A stretch of 64,000 nt of DNA from Perilla frutescens (taxonomy: Eukaryota; Streptophyta; Magnoliopsida; Lamiales; Lamiaceae), in assembly GCA_026008535.1 (NCBI GenBank), contig BRKX01000003.1, positions 57,871,001 to 57,935,000 on the forward strand, in the 5' to 3' direction. The stretch's first letter is position 1. Every line of letters starts with the position of its first letter. This document shows, piece by piece, positions 45,243 through 56,794 of this stretch. Under the pieces are notes generated by a model. It ran no database searches and was not told the DNA's origin. It saw nothing but the letters and a program-made list of their open reading frames with translations. The position numbers and the translations under genes are program-made.

Positions 45243-45254
45243 TGGTATCAGAGC
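45243..45254 (+). other. Primer binding site of D (tRNA-iMet)
   Basis: TGGTATCAGAGC, complementary to the 3' end of initiator tRNA-Met, two bases after the LTR. It is the standard copia primer. Confidence 0.95.
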
Positions 45255-47721
45255 GGGTTTTGGCACTGTTCTAGGATTAATCCGGGCATAATTTTGAATT
45301 ACATGATTAAATTTGATGATAAATTTATGGTGTTTTTTCAGATTTAATTGGCTATGTATTTCGATTTTATGGTATTCAAAATTTGGAAGAATTTGAGATG
45401 TAAAAATCAAGAATTCTAGTTTTGATGGCACTTGAATTTTGGTCACTATGGATTAAATTTGGGATGATATTTGATGTTCTTCAAATTTCCAGATTCAATT
45501 CTCATAGGGGTCGAAAATTTGGAGATCAAATTTTCGAATTTGATGTGTTAAAAATTCCCTAATTTGTGTGTTAAAATTTTCGATACCTAGGAAATAAATT
45601 TGGATAGATTTTTGATCAAGATCAAAATTTCCAGATTTTTTTGTGGTATGGTTCGAATTTTTTGTTGGTTAGAATTGGATTTGGTGATTTTTGATGTATA
45701 TCAAAGATTGCCTAATTCTAATCTAGATAGGTTTGAAATTAGAATTTTAAATTTGGTAATTTTTGAAGTAGATCAAAATTTCCAGATTTTTATTCTTGAA
45801 AATTTCGAAACCTATAGCTATATAATTTGGAATAGTTTTTTGATTAATGTCAAAATTTCCAAATGAGAAATATAGTGTAATTTTCAATTTTTAATAAATT
45901 AATTTGGAGAAGATTTTGATGAAAATCAAATTTCCAGATTTATTTATTAATGTTGATCGAAAATTTGGTTGTTGGATTAAAGATTTGATGTTATTTGATG
46001 TATATCTTAATTTACCTAATTTTAATCTAGATAGATTTGAAAATAGAATTTTAAATTTGGAAGAATTTGAAATGGATCAAATTTCCAGATTTATTATTTA
46101 GATATTTTCGAAAATCTATGTAATTAAAATTGGATAAGGTGATTTTGGATATATATACAAATAATTATCAAAATCCAATTGTGATAAGAATTTAATTTTG
46201 AATAGATTTTGGAAGATTTTGGATTGGAATCAAATCTCCAAACCTTATCCTTAAAGATTTAGATTCTTATGGATAATATTTGGATTAGATTTTTGATTTA
46301 TATCAATATATCCAATTATTATTTAATTAGGGTGGTTAGAAAATATTAAATAAATTTGGTGGATAATTATAAATAATTTCCAGATTTATTTAAGTGATAT
46401 TTTCGAAATATACAAGATTTAAATTGGTGGATAATTATTTTAATTTCCAATTTTTATCTTGTGGATAATATCAAATTAATTAATTTAATTAATTGCAAAA
46501 TTCGATTATTATTTAATATTCATGCATAGATATCATATGTTATTTTATGTGGATCATATAATACATGATTGTTGGTTTTTGTAGACTGTGTTTGTTTGCA
46601 GGTTTACCAACTATCATGGCTCCTTTATTTTATGTGATGTATGTTTATGTTGAATGAATGTTGGTCGTATGCCGGTTTGGCTACGTGATTTTAATCCATG
46701 AGAAAATCCATGGATTAGGTCTAGGTTTTATTTTACGTTGTTTTAATGTAATAGATATAAAGTTGTTAGACGAGTTTTTGAGTTGTAATTTTTATTCTAG
46801 CAATATTAGATTTTTCCTTTTGGAATAGATAGTCTGTATTGAATAAAGATCGGAGATCAACTAAAAAGAAGGAAAGTGGTTCAGCACCAAAAGGAAGGTT
46901 CACCGGTTCACGTCCCGAAACCCTAAATGGAGCTAGGATTTTCGGCGAGGCGCGGTGAAAGGGGCGGCGGTTCCAAAGCCTGTTTCCGGAGCTGACTTTC
47001 CAGTTTTATCTCATCAATCAACATGAGATATAAGCCATGATAGTTAGAATATTACTGTTGCTTATTATGTTGAAGCATGCAATGGATGTTTATCATTTTA
47101 TGTGATGTTTGCATGTTCGATAATGGGATAAAATGAAACCTCAAACATAAATAACTAAGTGGGAGAGATTCATACCAAAGTATGTAGAAATCTCATACGG
47201 TCTCCATTAAAATCTGGTTTAATTGAGAAGTGATGGGCATGCGCGTTGACATCGGTCTTCCTCCATATCGGATGTGTCATATCACAGATTTCTCTAGAAA
47301 TTAAATCTCCTAAAAGGATAGCTGTAGAACACTATTAGGACTAACTGACTCCTCCATCTGGAGCGGTTAAATTCGAGTAGTGATCTTGGTGCGAAGATAA
47401 TGGTGTGCACACTTAGATGTAATTTATTGATAAACGTCCACACGATCGTGGCTTATCAGTTAGACGATTACATGACCGTGTTAATTATCCGGCTATTAAT
47501 TTGCTTGTTGTAAGGAAACTCAACTGGAGGCAAATTAAAGGTTTAACCTATTTAAAGATGTTTTTTATAAACGTCCACACTATCGTGGCTTATGAAAGAC
47601 ATTTTTAAAGTGTCGGTGGAAAAGTATATAATTTTTATGAGGCTTTCGATTATATACTGTTTATCCTAAACGTGTTTTGTGACTGTACTGCATGTTTATT
47701 TTCAGTTATTTCATATCATCA
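45255..47721 (+). other. Long leader of element D with degenerate repeats
   Basis: About 2.5 kb of AT-rich, non-coding DNA between primer site and gag. A unit of roughly 300 bp is repeated (about 45600 and 45901). It carries atcaaaatttccagattt and cctaattctaatctagatag. Short open frames are not gene-like. At 47700 tttattttcag precedes the gag ATG by about 17 bases and could be a splice acceptor. Confidence 0.7.
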
Positions 47722-48781
47722 ATGGCACTCTCCAATCTGTCCTCAATCCTCAAATAAAACAAACTTGTCGGTGAAAACTACAATGACTGGATTCGTAACC
47801 TTAACTTGGTTCTTGTTGCTGAGGGACACAAGTTTGTACTTGAAGAGATTTGTCCTCAGACGCCAGATGAGGGTTCTGACGAAGCCCAAAAGGTTGCATA
47901 TGATAAGTGGCTTAGGTCTAATGAGATAGCACGCTGTTACATCTTGGCATCTATGTCAAGTGTGTTGCAACATCAGCATGAGCCTATGAAAACCGCTTAT
48001 GATATCATGTCCAACCTTAGGCAGCTATTCGGTCATCAGAACCGCTCGGCACGCCATTTGGCAATGAAGAAGCTAATGGATGCGAGAATGTCTGACTCCA
48101 CACCGGTTAGGGATCACGTTCTCATGATGATGGGGTATTTATCTGAGATCGAGACCTTGGGTGGAGAGCTAGATGGCGATTCTCAAATCGACATTGTTCT
48201 TCATAGCTTGTCTTCGAAGTTTGAGCAGTTCAGGCTGAATTTTAACATGATTAAAAGGGATGTCAGCCTGACTGAACTGCTCATAGATCTTTAGGCAGCT
48301 GAATTGCTCCAAAAGAGCAATCCTGAGGCCCACATAGCTGAAAAAGGAGCGTCTTCTTCTGGTGGAAAAAGGAAGAAGAGAAACGCACCTAAGAAGGCTG
48401 CAGATGAGGCGCCTAAGGTGAAGAAGCCAAAGGCAAAGATTCCTCCCGAGGAATTCAAGTCGAAGACTAAGTGCTTCAAGTGCGGCCAACCAGGTCACTA
48501 GAAGGCGGCGTGTCCTAACAAGAAGAAGAAGAGAGGTACATCTCACACTCTGGTTGTGGAAACATGTTTAGCAACTTGTTCTACCCAGTCATGGGTAGTA
48601 GATACTGGAGCTACTGATCATGTTTGCATGTCTTTACAGGGGTTTCTGGTAAAAAGACAGCTGAGTGAGGACGAGATCACCGTCTACATGGGCAATGCTA
48701 CGAGAGTGGCAGCTGTTGCAGTGGGAGACGTTGTTTTACCTTTCAGTAGTGATAGAACTTTGGTTTTGAAAGATTGTCTTT
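47722..48781 (+). pseudogene. Gag and protease of element D
   Basis: The ATG at 47722 opens a copia gag: GENYNDWIRNLNLVLVAEGHKF, KTAYDIMSNLRQLFGHQNRSARHLA and FEQFRLNFNMIK. A Lys-rich linker and a zinc knuckle CFKCGQPGH..KAAC follow. Protease has WVVDTGATDHVC. In-frame stops fall at codon 12 (TAA), near 48292 (TAG for CAG) and near 48499 (TAG where Trp is usual). A two-base loss near 48784 then puts pol in another frame. Confidence 0.88.
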
Positions 48782-51670
48782 ATGCCTGGTTTTAGGCGAA
48801 ACTTGATTTCAGTTTCTAAATTGATTATGGATGGATATTCTGTTTCTTTTGATAACAAAGTAGTTATCTTTAGTGGTAAACATTTTATCTGTTCTGGCAC
48901 ATTGGATGGACACTTATACTTTCTTAAACCAACTGAAAACACTACGCAAAGACAACTGTTGAATACATCGATCATAAACCCTAACAAGAGAAAAGAACCT
49001 TCGGAATTGAATCAAACCTATCTTTGGCATCTAAGGCTAGGTCATATTAACCTTAAGAGGATACACAGGCTTGTAAACGATGGACCATTGTCTTCTTTGG
49101 AACTGGAATCGTTTCCTTTGTGTGAATCCTGTTTGGAAGGTAAAATGACCAAGCGTCCTTTTCAGTCAAAAGGAAATAGATCCGAAGGGCTATTGGATTT
49201 GATTCACTCTAACCTATACGGCCCTATGTCAGTTCAAGTTCGAGGAGGGTTCGAGTATTTCATCACTCTCATTGATGATTACTCTAGATACGGTTATATC
49301 TACCTGTTACGTCGCAAGTCTGAATGCTTTGAGAAATTCAAAGAGTTTAAGGTGGAAGTGGAGAAACGAACAGGCAGAAGTATGAAGTCACTACGTTCTG
49401 ATTGTGGTGGCGAGTACCTCTCAAGCGAATTTAGGGATTACATGGCAGAGAGTGGGATTACATCCCAGTTGACGGCGCCTGGAACGCCACAGCAGAATGG
49501 CGTGGCGGAAAGAAGGAATCGTACATTGTTAGAGATGGTTAGATCGATGATGAGTTATTCTGAGTTGCCCATTTCGTTCTGGGGATATGCCCTGGAAACA
49601 GCAGCCTATATTCTTAACTTGGTTTCATCGAAATCAGTTCCTGCTACACCTACAGAACTATGGACTGGACGAAAGCCCAGTTTGAACCATATTCAGATTT
49701 GGGGTAGCCCAGCACACGTGTTGGACAAGGAAGCTGATAAGCTGGCTCCTCGTACTGATGTAAGGCTGTTCGTTGGATATCCTAGAGGAACGAAAGGTGG
49801 TTTATTTTATAGTCCTAAGGATCAGAAGATCATTGTTAGCACCAATGCTCGATTCTTAGAGGAAGACTATGTCATAAACCACAAACCAAGGAGTCACATC
49901 ATCCTTGAGGAGTTAAGGGGTGGATCGAATCCTACACTAGTTGTACAAGAAGAGGAACCACCAAACACTGCACAACGTGTCACAGAAGTACAGGAACTTC
50001 CTCGTCGCAGTTGGAGGGTTGTACGCCAACCTGATAGATTCATTGGTCTGGGAGAGGCTTCAGATTTCCCAGAGGGTCTCAATGAATTGGATCCCAGGAC
50101 CTATGACGAGGCAATTCAAGATAAAGATGCAGATTCTTGGAAAACTGCAATGGAGTCTGAGATTGGATCTATGGATCACAATCAAGTCTGGGAACTTGTA
50201 GAACCACTAAATGGGGTAAAACCCATTGGCTGTAAGTGGATCTACAAGCGCAAGAGAGGATCTGATGGGAAGGTTGAAACCTTCAGAGCTAGATTGGTGG
50301 CAAAAGGGTATACTCAGAAAGAAGGGATCGATTATGAGGAAACCTTTTCACCGGTAGCCATGCTTAAGTCAATCCAGATTCTCTTGTCTATTGCCGCTCA
50401 TTTGGATTATGAGATCTGGCAGATGGATGTCAAGACAGCTTTCCTAAACGGAAGTCTTGAGGAAAACATTCACATGAAACAACCAGAGGGATTCATTGCT
50501 AAAGGCCAAGAGCACTTGGTGTGTAAGCTTAAGAGATCCATTTATGGACTTAAGCAGGCATCGAGGTCTTGGAACATCCGATTTGACGAGGTTATCCAGT
50601 CATATGGATTCGTGCAAAGTCCGGATGAGAGCTGTGTGTACAAGAAATGTGACGGAAACGTGGTGGCATTCCTCGTACTTTATGTTGACGACATCTTGCT
50701 TATTAGAAACAGTAAGAAGGCGTTATCAAACATTAGGGTGTGGTTGTCCGAGCAGTTCGATATGAAGGATCTGGGTGAAGCCGGACATGTCCTTGGCATC
50801 AAGATCATTCGTGATCGCCAGAAAAGGATGTTATGTCTGTCCCAGGCGACTTATATCGATACAGTGCTAGCTAGATTTGGCATGCAAGATTCCAAGAAAG
50901 GTTTTATACCTTACAGGCATGGAATTCATCTATCCAAGGAAATGTGTCCCCAAACACAGTCTGAGATAGAGGAAATGAAGAAAGTACCATATGCTTCGGC
51001 TGTGGGAAGTTTAATGTATGCTATGCTATGCACTAGGCCTGATATATGCTATGCCGTTGGCATGGTAAGCAGATATCAGTCTAACCCTGGACAAGGTCAC
51101 TGGACTGCGGTCAAAAACATTCTCAAGTACCTTAAACAGACTCGAGACTACATGTTAGTTTTCCGCTCTGATAGTCTAGTACCTTTGGGTTACACGGACT
51201 CAGATTTTCAATCCGACAAAGATCAGAGTAAGTCTACCTCGGGCTATGTGTTTACATTAGGAGGTGGAGCCATCGCATGGAGGAGCATTAAGCAGAAATG
51301 CATTGCGGATTCCACCATAGAAGCTGAGTATGTAGCTGCCTCTGAGGCTGCAAAAGAGGCTGTCTGGCTCCGCGGGTTCCTAGTGGGCTTGGGCGTGGTT
51401 CCTGATTTTCCTAAGACTATCACGATATACTGTGATAACTCTGGTGTAGTGGCAAATTCGAAGGAACCCAGAGCCCACAAGGCAAGTAAACACATAGAGA
51501 GAAAGTACCATCTTATACGAGAAATTGTTAAGAGAGGAGACGTGGCGGTGGTCAAGATTGCATCTGAGGACAACCTGGCTGATCCATTCACGAAGAGCCT
51601 GACGGCTAAGACCTTTGATGGTCACGTGGAGAAAATAGGAGTGAGATGCAGACCCGGTAGCGCAGTTTGA
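48782..51670 (+). CDS. Pol of element D: integrase, RT, RNase H
   Basis: 962 codons open. The start follows a frameshift and is not a natural initiator. End of protease: GFRRNLISVSKL. The integrase zinc site has LWHLRLGHI and CESCLEGK. The catalytic core has Asp in LRSDCGGEY and Glu in NGVAERRNRTLLE. The first catalytic Asp, usually in HSDLCGP, is Asn here (IHSNLYGPM), so integrase is probably dead. RT has RLVAKGYTQKEGIDYEETFSP, WQMDVKTAFLNG and LYVDDILL. RNase H has SKSTSGYVFTLGGGAIAW, DSTIEAEYVAASEAAKE and YCDNSGVVANSKEP. It ends with ADPFTKSLTAKTFDGHVE, typical of copia pol. Confidence 0.93.
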   Translation: MPGFRRNLISVSKLIMDGYSVSFDNKVVIFSGKHFICSGTLDGHLYFLKPTENTTQRQLLNTSIINPNKRKEPSELNQTYLWHLRLGHINLKRIHRLVNDGPLSSLELESFPLCESCLEGKMTKRPFQSKGNRSEGLLDLIHSNLYGPMSVQVRGGFEYFITLIDDYSRYGYIYLLRRKSECFEKFKEFKVEVEKRTGRSMKSLRSDCGGEYLSSEFRDYMAESGITSQLTAPGTPQQNGVAERRNRTLLEMVRSMMSYSELPISFWGYALETAAYILNLVSSKSVPATPTELWTGRKPSLNHIQIWGSPAHVLDKEADKLAPRTDVRLFVGYPRGTKGGLFYSPKDQKIIVSTNARFLEEDYVINHKPRSHIILEELRGGSNPTLVVQEEEPPNTAQRVTEVQELPRRSWRVVRQPDRFIGLGEASDFPEGLNELDPRTYDEAIQDKDADSWKTAMESEIGSMDHNQVWELVEPLNGVKPIGCKWIYKRKRGSDGKVETFRARLVAKGYTQKEGIDYEETFSPVAMLKSIQILLSIAAHLDYEIWQMDVKTAFLNGSLEENIHMKQPEGFIAKGQEHLVCKLKRSIYGLKQASRSWNIRFDEVIQSYGFVQSPDESCVYKKCDGNVVAFLVLYVDDILLIRNSKKALSNIRVWLSEQFDMKDLGEAGHVLGIKIIRDRQKRMLCLSQATYIDTVLARFGMQDSKKGFIPYRHGIHLSKEMCPQTQSEIEEMKKVPYASAVGSLMYAMLCTRPDICYAVGMVSRYQSNPGQGHWTAVKNILKYLKQTRDYMLVFRSDSLVPLGYTDSDFQSDKDQSKSTSGYVFTLGGGAIAWRSIKQKCIADSTIEAEYVAASEAAKEAVWLRGFLVGLGVVPDFPKTITIYCDNSGVVANSKEPRAHKASKHIERKYHLIREIVKRGDVAVVKIASEDNLADPFTKSLTAKTFDGHVEKIGVRCRPGSAV

Positions 51671-51735
51671 GTTGATAGTTTTAGATTGGAGAGTTTGCCA
51701 GTTAGTTATTATGCTTGAAAGACATGCTTCAAGTA

Positions 51736-51747
51736 TAAGTGGGAGAT
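51736..51747 (+). other. Polypurine tract of element D
   Basis: ataagtgggagat abuts the 3' LTR start TGTTAG. Confidence 0.88.
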
Positions 51748-53196
51748 TGTTAGTTTTGTATACTGGAAGACTTGTCTTTGTATACTTTTCTGATGATATG
51801 ATGATATGAAATGAAAGTTATTGCAGTCACTGTTTGCATTTAGATTATGTTCTATAATTGTTTTATGCAATGTTCCATATACTTACATTGTAGATGATAT
51901 GGTGTGGGGAGTCACACGGTAAGATCATATCATTAGAACCTTGTAATGTATTAAAGAGCTCACGGCTTAGATGGTCCTGAACACACCATCGGTACACCGT
52001 AGAATAATCTGATAAGTTAGTTTATCTTGACTAACTGATTATTCTAGTACACTAGTTAGTGTATTAAGGAGGATAACGATAGGATACTATTCTCTATCTC
52101 TGACCCAGTTACTGAGAGAATAAAGATCCACAGAGTTCGGGTTCTGAACTCATGTGATATTGGCGAGCATATGTATGCGTTGTTTATTACTTTGATTTAT
52201 CAATGGGTGAGATCTTTTCGTAGATCGAATTCGATATCTTGGGTAATAACAATGTATACATGATGTCTCGAGCAGTATGCATGAGCACTATGTCCTGGTG
52301 CGCCAGGTTGATGATGTTCTCTTGAGGAAGCACAAGTTTATGTTGAAACCCTGCAGGTGGAATTTATTCCGTACATGAATAAAGCTTGTGTGGTACTACT
52401 CAAGGTTTTAGATGTTAATTAATTATAGCTGTTAGAGGCTTACATAATTAATTAATGAACATTATATCTTAAACACGGGGAATGGCTGGACTAAAGGAGA
52501 AAGCATATTCGTAAATATGTATTAAATTGGTAGGTCAGTTTTACTTCTTTAGTGGAATAAAAGTAAAACTTAATTTATTTAATTATATCCTAGGTTTATT
52601 GGATATTGGATATTAAATAAATTAGTGGGCCAATTTAATATTCTTCTAGATCCCTGTTGTAGCCCAATTGAATGATAGTGGACTGGATATTGAACTTGAG
52701 ATAGAGGCCCAAGCCCATTAGGGCTGGAACATGAAATTTCGCCCCTCCCTATATATAAGGGGAGGGGGGGATGAAATTTTGATGATTATTATTCATAGGA
52801 AATCAGCCCCTCTTAGTCTCTCAAAGTTATCCATAGATTTTCACAATTCTATCTAGTAGATTTCAGCCCACTCTGAATCTAGATACAGTCCGGGAATACA
52901 ACAGAAGATCTTGGAGTGGAATACTGTGGTGCACGATTTTGAGGTCATAGGTGGCGCCATTACTGTGCTCATTCAACAGCAAGATTAGATCTTTAATCTT
53001 GTCCACAGACCGTCTATCGATTTGTAAGTAGATTCATTTCTATGTCTTCTGCTTTATTAGATTCGAATCTGCTTTGCATGCTTTTTGATTAGACTGTGAT
53101 AAACATGCATGTTACATACAATTATGATATGCATGAACACGGATTAATGAACAACCAAATGGTCCTGCGGTGGTTTAATTCGAAAAAACCCCAACA
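51748..53196 (+). repeat. 3' LTR of element D
   Basis: 1449 bp, TGTTAGTTTT to CCCCAACA, followed by the target duplication AGTAC at 53197-53201. Confidence 0.95.
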
Positions 53197-53201
53197 AGTA
53201 C

Positions 53202-53308
53202 TGTCAGCTAGCTTGAGTGATAGCTAGAAGACAGTTTGTGAACATACAAGATATTTAATTATAATTTATTTATTTTATCGAAAAACTTTATTTAGTATAT
53301 GATTTTTT
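53202..53308. other. End of the E LTR and a patch copied from 58.9 kb
   Basis: About 55 bases continue the E LTR. Bases 53257-53292 then equal 58927-58962, and 53291-53308 equal 58893-58910, in swapped order. It looks like repair filler at a break. Confidence 0.55.
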
Positions 53309-53459
53309 ATAATTTGGAAGAGAATAGTTGATGATGTCTCAGGGTTGTGCGTTGAAGAAATCAAGATGAGATATAGCCGAAAACATCACCGAAGAAAACT
53401 TGGGAGCCTATTCGTGAGTGGGCCAATGAGTGGAGTTGTGAACGAGCTGAGGACCGAGT
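53309..53459. other. Unassigned DNA left of solo LTR G
   Basis: No gene is supported. It joins 56795 onward when LTR G and one target copy are removed. Confidence 0.5.
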
Positions 53460-54064
53460 CTTTGTGTAACAGCCTTGTCCCAAGGGGGGGATTAATTAAT
53501 GGGGACGGGGTGTTAATCAAGGGATTTATACATTAAGCGGAAGATTAACAAAGAAGGGTTTACGAAAAGGGATATGCTTTCGAAAGATAGACGATGATTC
53601 TCGAATTCGCTTGATCAAAAAGGAGTTATACTTTGCAGAATGCAATGAACTGGATAAGGCCAATTAATCAGATACCAACAAGTATAGACCTATTCATAGG
53701 TTAAAGCGATTAAACAGAACCAATCATGCTTAAGCCTCTTCATAGGCGGAAGGTAAATCATGAATCGAGGAGCAAAGATATAACTTAAATAGGCATCATA
53801 ATATATAATCATGTTCGATCATGTCTTGGAGATGTTCGTAGGAATTCAAATATAGATAATAGTACTAAGGGTTATAGATAAGGTTCGTCAAAGTAGCAGA
53901 ATTCATAGCAGGGATTCGAATACTTAAATAACAAAATAAGAACTCAGCAGCCAACCCACATCCACAGCCACCAACATCCTCAGCATCTCAACCTGAAAAC
54001 ATTTGAAAAAGAAGAAGTGAGCACTAATGTACTCAGTGGGCTTTAAATAAAAACTCTTAACAAA

Positions 54065-54260
54065 CTTTAGAAATATCCAATAATCAACTGGCGGTATATG
54101 GAGAGCAAAACGCAAAAGCCCTCTCCATATCCACAAAATCTTTTTCTTTTCTTTTGGGCCCTTAGAAATATCTAATAATCAACTGGCGGTATATGGAGAG
54201 CAAAACTCAAAAGCCATCTCCATATCCGCAAAATCTTATTCTTTTCTTTTGGCCCTTTCT
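54065..54260. repeat. Tandem duplication of about 103 bp in LTR G
   Basis: Two copies of a unit with ataatcaactggcggtatat and ggagagcaaaac, separated by about 103 bases with few differences. Confidence 0.85.
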
Positions 54261-55089
54261 GGCTCAAACCTGATGTCTACTGCACCCTTAGGAATGCCTT
54301 AGGATAAGAGAGGGGTACCTAAAATATCCCATTGAATATGCGAGGAAAAAACTCAGCAGTGACTCACTAAATGATCAAAGATCACAAGGTGATATAGAAT
54401 CACAATTCCTGAGCTCGAGTCCTACTTAGATAAATGATATATTCCTTCTTCCTTAACCTTGCTAGAAAATTCAAGCCTAGAATAAATGTTAAGCATGATC
54501 TCAGGACCTATGAGGGATTTATCACTACCCTAGAAGGCAATTCTCAACTATTTTAACCTTAGCAAATATCAACATTCAATCACAAGGACATGAAGGTATA
54601 TAAACACTTATTGCAACAAATAGGCAATTTTCATTATCTCATGCTAAGCATAAATCATACTTAAACAATTCTAACATGTCTCAACATGCTCGAGAGCTCA
54701 ATCAATAATTATCCTTCATAATAACTTCCTTTCCTTCCTTCCTTTGCATAGAGATCAATTAGGCAGAGCAAAACATTTTATTGGATATCTCATTTGCTCT
54801 ACATGCTTCTAGAGCTTATTAGCTCAAACTTTAGATGAGTATAATATTACCCACCTCGACCACTGAGCGGAGGATGAAGTAACGAGCTGATGATCATTTT
54901 TTGGATTTTCTCGGAGTTCACTTTCTCCTACAAAAACCGATTATCGACTTAGCGGTCTACTTCGAGATTCCAAAATCTAACTAGAAATCGAATGACATCT
55001 AAACCTCTATCTTCAACTTGACTTAAATATAGATTGCATGACTTATATAAAATACAAGAATTAAAGATTGGAAACCCCCTTAAAAACTT

Positions 55090-55680
55090 TCGAAAACAGA
55101 CTCGAAAATGAGACACTAGCGTCAGTGGGAAGGGCCAGCGCCGGCGGCTCAACACACAACACGCTCTGTGCCGGTAGAATACCTAGCACCGGTAGGGCAC
55201 TCCGCGACCGTGGGGTGTCCTTTCCGTGGGGGTACCCCAGTGCGCGCTAAGTTCCCCGCCGTGGTGGACCTGGACATCATCTGGGTTTTCGACGAACTGG
55301 ATGTATTTTACGAAGAATACTTCAATACTTAAAATTAAAATGACCATGCTTGATCAAATGAAATCAACATTATAATCGACACCAGCGCCGGCGAGGAGGG
55401 CCAGCATTGACGGCCCAATGCACAACACGCCCCACGCCGGCGTAGTACCCAGCACCGACGGGGTGGGTGTACCCCACACCGATGGGGCACTCCGCGACTA
55501 TGGAATGTCCTTACCATGGGGGTATCCCAGTGTGCGCTGGGTTTTCCGTCGTGATGGACCTGGACATCATCTGGGTTTTCAACGAACTGGATGCATTTTA
55601 CGAAGAACACTTCAATACTTAAAATTAAAACAAGCATGCTTGATGAAATGAAATCGACATTATAAACGAAGAGAATCAAA
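55090..55680. repeat. Tandem duplication of about 292 bp in LTR G
   Basis: The block acctggacatcatctgggtt at 55268 recurs at 55560, and catgcttgat.aaatgaaatc recurs at the same 292-base spacing. GC-rich parts of the copies have diverged more than the AT-rich parts. Confidence 0.85.
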
Positions 55681-56794
55681 ACACAAAACTTAAACGAATT
55701 TGAACGGAATTAACGAAATAACGATAACAACTCTAAATAATAACAATAACGAAGAACGGAAAAGAAATACCAAATTTAAAGAACGAAAAGGAAATAGGAT
55801 CTGAGGTCGACGATATAGAATGGACGGAGTCAAGTGCGTCGAAGAAAGGTGGCTAGTTCAGCGTCTCATCGAGTCACAGCTGCGGCAGAGCCGCCTACTG
55901 TATCCTGACGGTGCCCCTAGCACCTTCTCCCATAGCATTTCTCCCCCACCACCCCGCTCGTCGCCTCGGAGGAACACTCACGAAGAATGTCCCTCACTCG
56001 ACTTGAAGCTTCCTCTCTCTCAGAAATGAGAATGAAGGTGAATGGTGTGAATGAAAGTGAAGGGGGGGCTTCTATTTATAAGAAAAAGTGATGGCTTCCG
56101 GGGGAAGCCATTGCAGTAGAAAAATACTGCTAAAGTAATTTCAGGCTCGGTTAAAAATTGTTTTATTCGATGTCGAGGTCCAAACGACCTCAAACACGAA
56201 ATCTGAAAATACCGAGGGACTCGTTGGCTCGAGTATTATTGAAACAACCTGACTCAGGATAAAGAAGAAGTCGTCTGAAGAGAAATGAGAAAAGATTCTC
56301 TTTTCAAAAATTACTTTTACTATTCATTCAGACTGATAGATTTTGCTCCTGAGCGTTCGATTGACCTTGGATTGATAATCCGTGAATGCGAATGGATTTC
56401 TTGGGTCATTTCCCATAAGATAGGCTTGACAGAACAAGTCTCAGATCAACGAGGAGGATTTTATAAATTTCTCAAAATACGAACGCACGTGAAAATTACT
56501 ATTCATTTACTTTCTTAATACCATTTTCATCATCGGAACCTCAAATGACTTCAGAATAAAATTCCGAAGATACCGACACACTCTTTGAGTCAAAACCTTT
56601 CTAACAAGGCTGAAATCGGCCATAACAAAGTTAGGATCAAAGTTTTCAAAAAGACAATTTCACAAAAATTGACCCCTAAAGTCGTAACTGACATCTGACT
56701 TTACTTAAACCTTATTAAAATCTCTTCATTGACTTCTTAATTATGCTTGAGGATTCTCTAATCCTTATTCAAAAATCTGAGGCGTTACACTTTG

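Larger units (their letters stand above)
43794..53196 (+). mobile_element. Element D: Ty1/copia retrotransposon
   Basis: A full-length plus-strand element, 9.4 kb, with LTRs at 43794-45240 and 51748-53196, a tRNA-iMet primer site, a 2.5-kb leader, gag-protease, pol in the copia order (integrase before RT) and a polypurine tract. Target duplication AGTAC at 43789-43793 and 53197-53201. By eye the LTRs differ at about 18 sites plus two indels, just over 1 percent, so it is a fairly young insertion. Confidence 0.95.
53465..56789. repeat. Solo LTR G, TGTAAC/GTTACA type
   Basis: 3325 bp from TGTAACAGCC to GGCGTTACA with CTTTG on both sides (53460-53464, 56790-56794). The length and termini recall Del/Tekay-type chromovirus LTRs; that assignment is from memory. 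It holds two internal tandem duplications (about 54065-54260 and 55090-55680). A relative lies at 35788-36264. No coding domain is present; the short open frames near 55.1-55.6 kb are GC-rich repeat sequence. Confidence 0.83.

Noticed and set aside
55068..55651. Short open frames in GC-rich DNA as genes
   Set aside because: They fall in the 292-bp tandem repeat of LTR G on both strands and are not conserved between the two copies.
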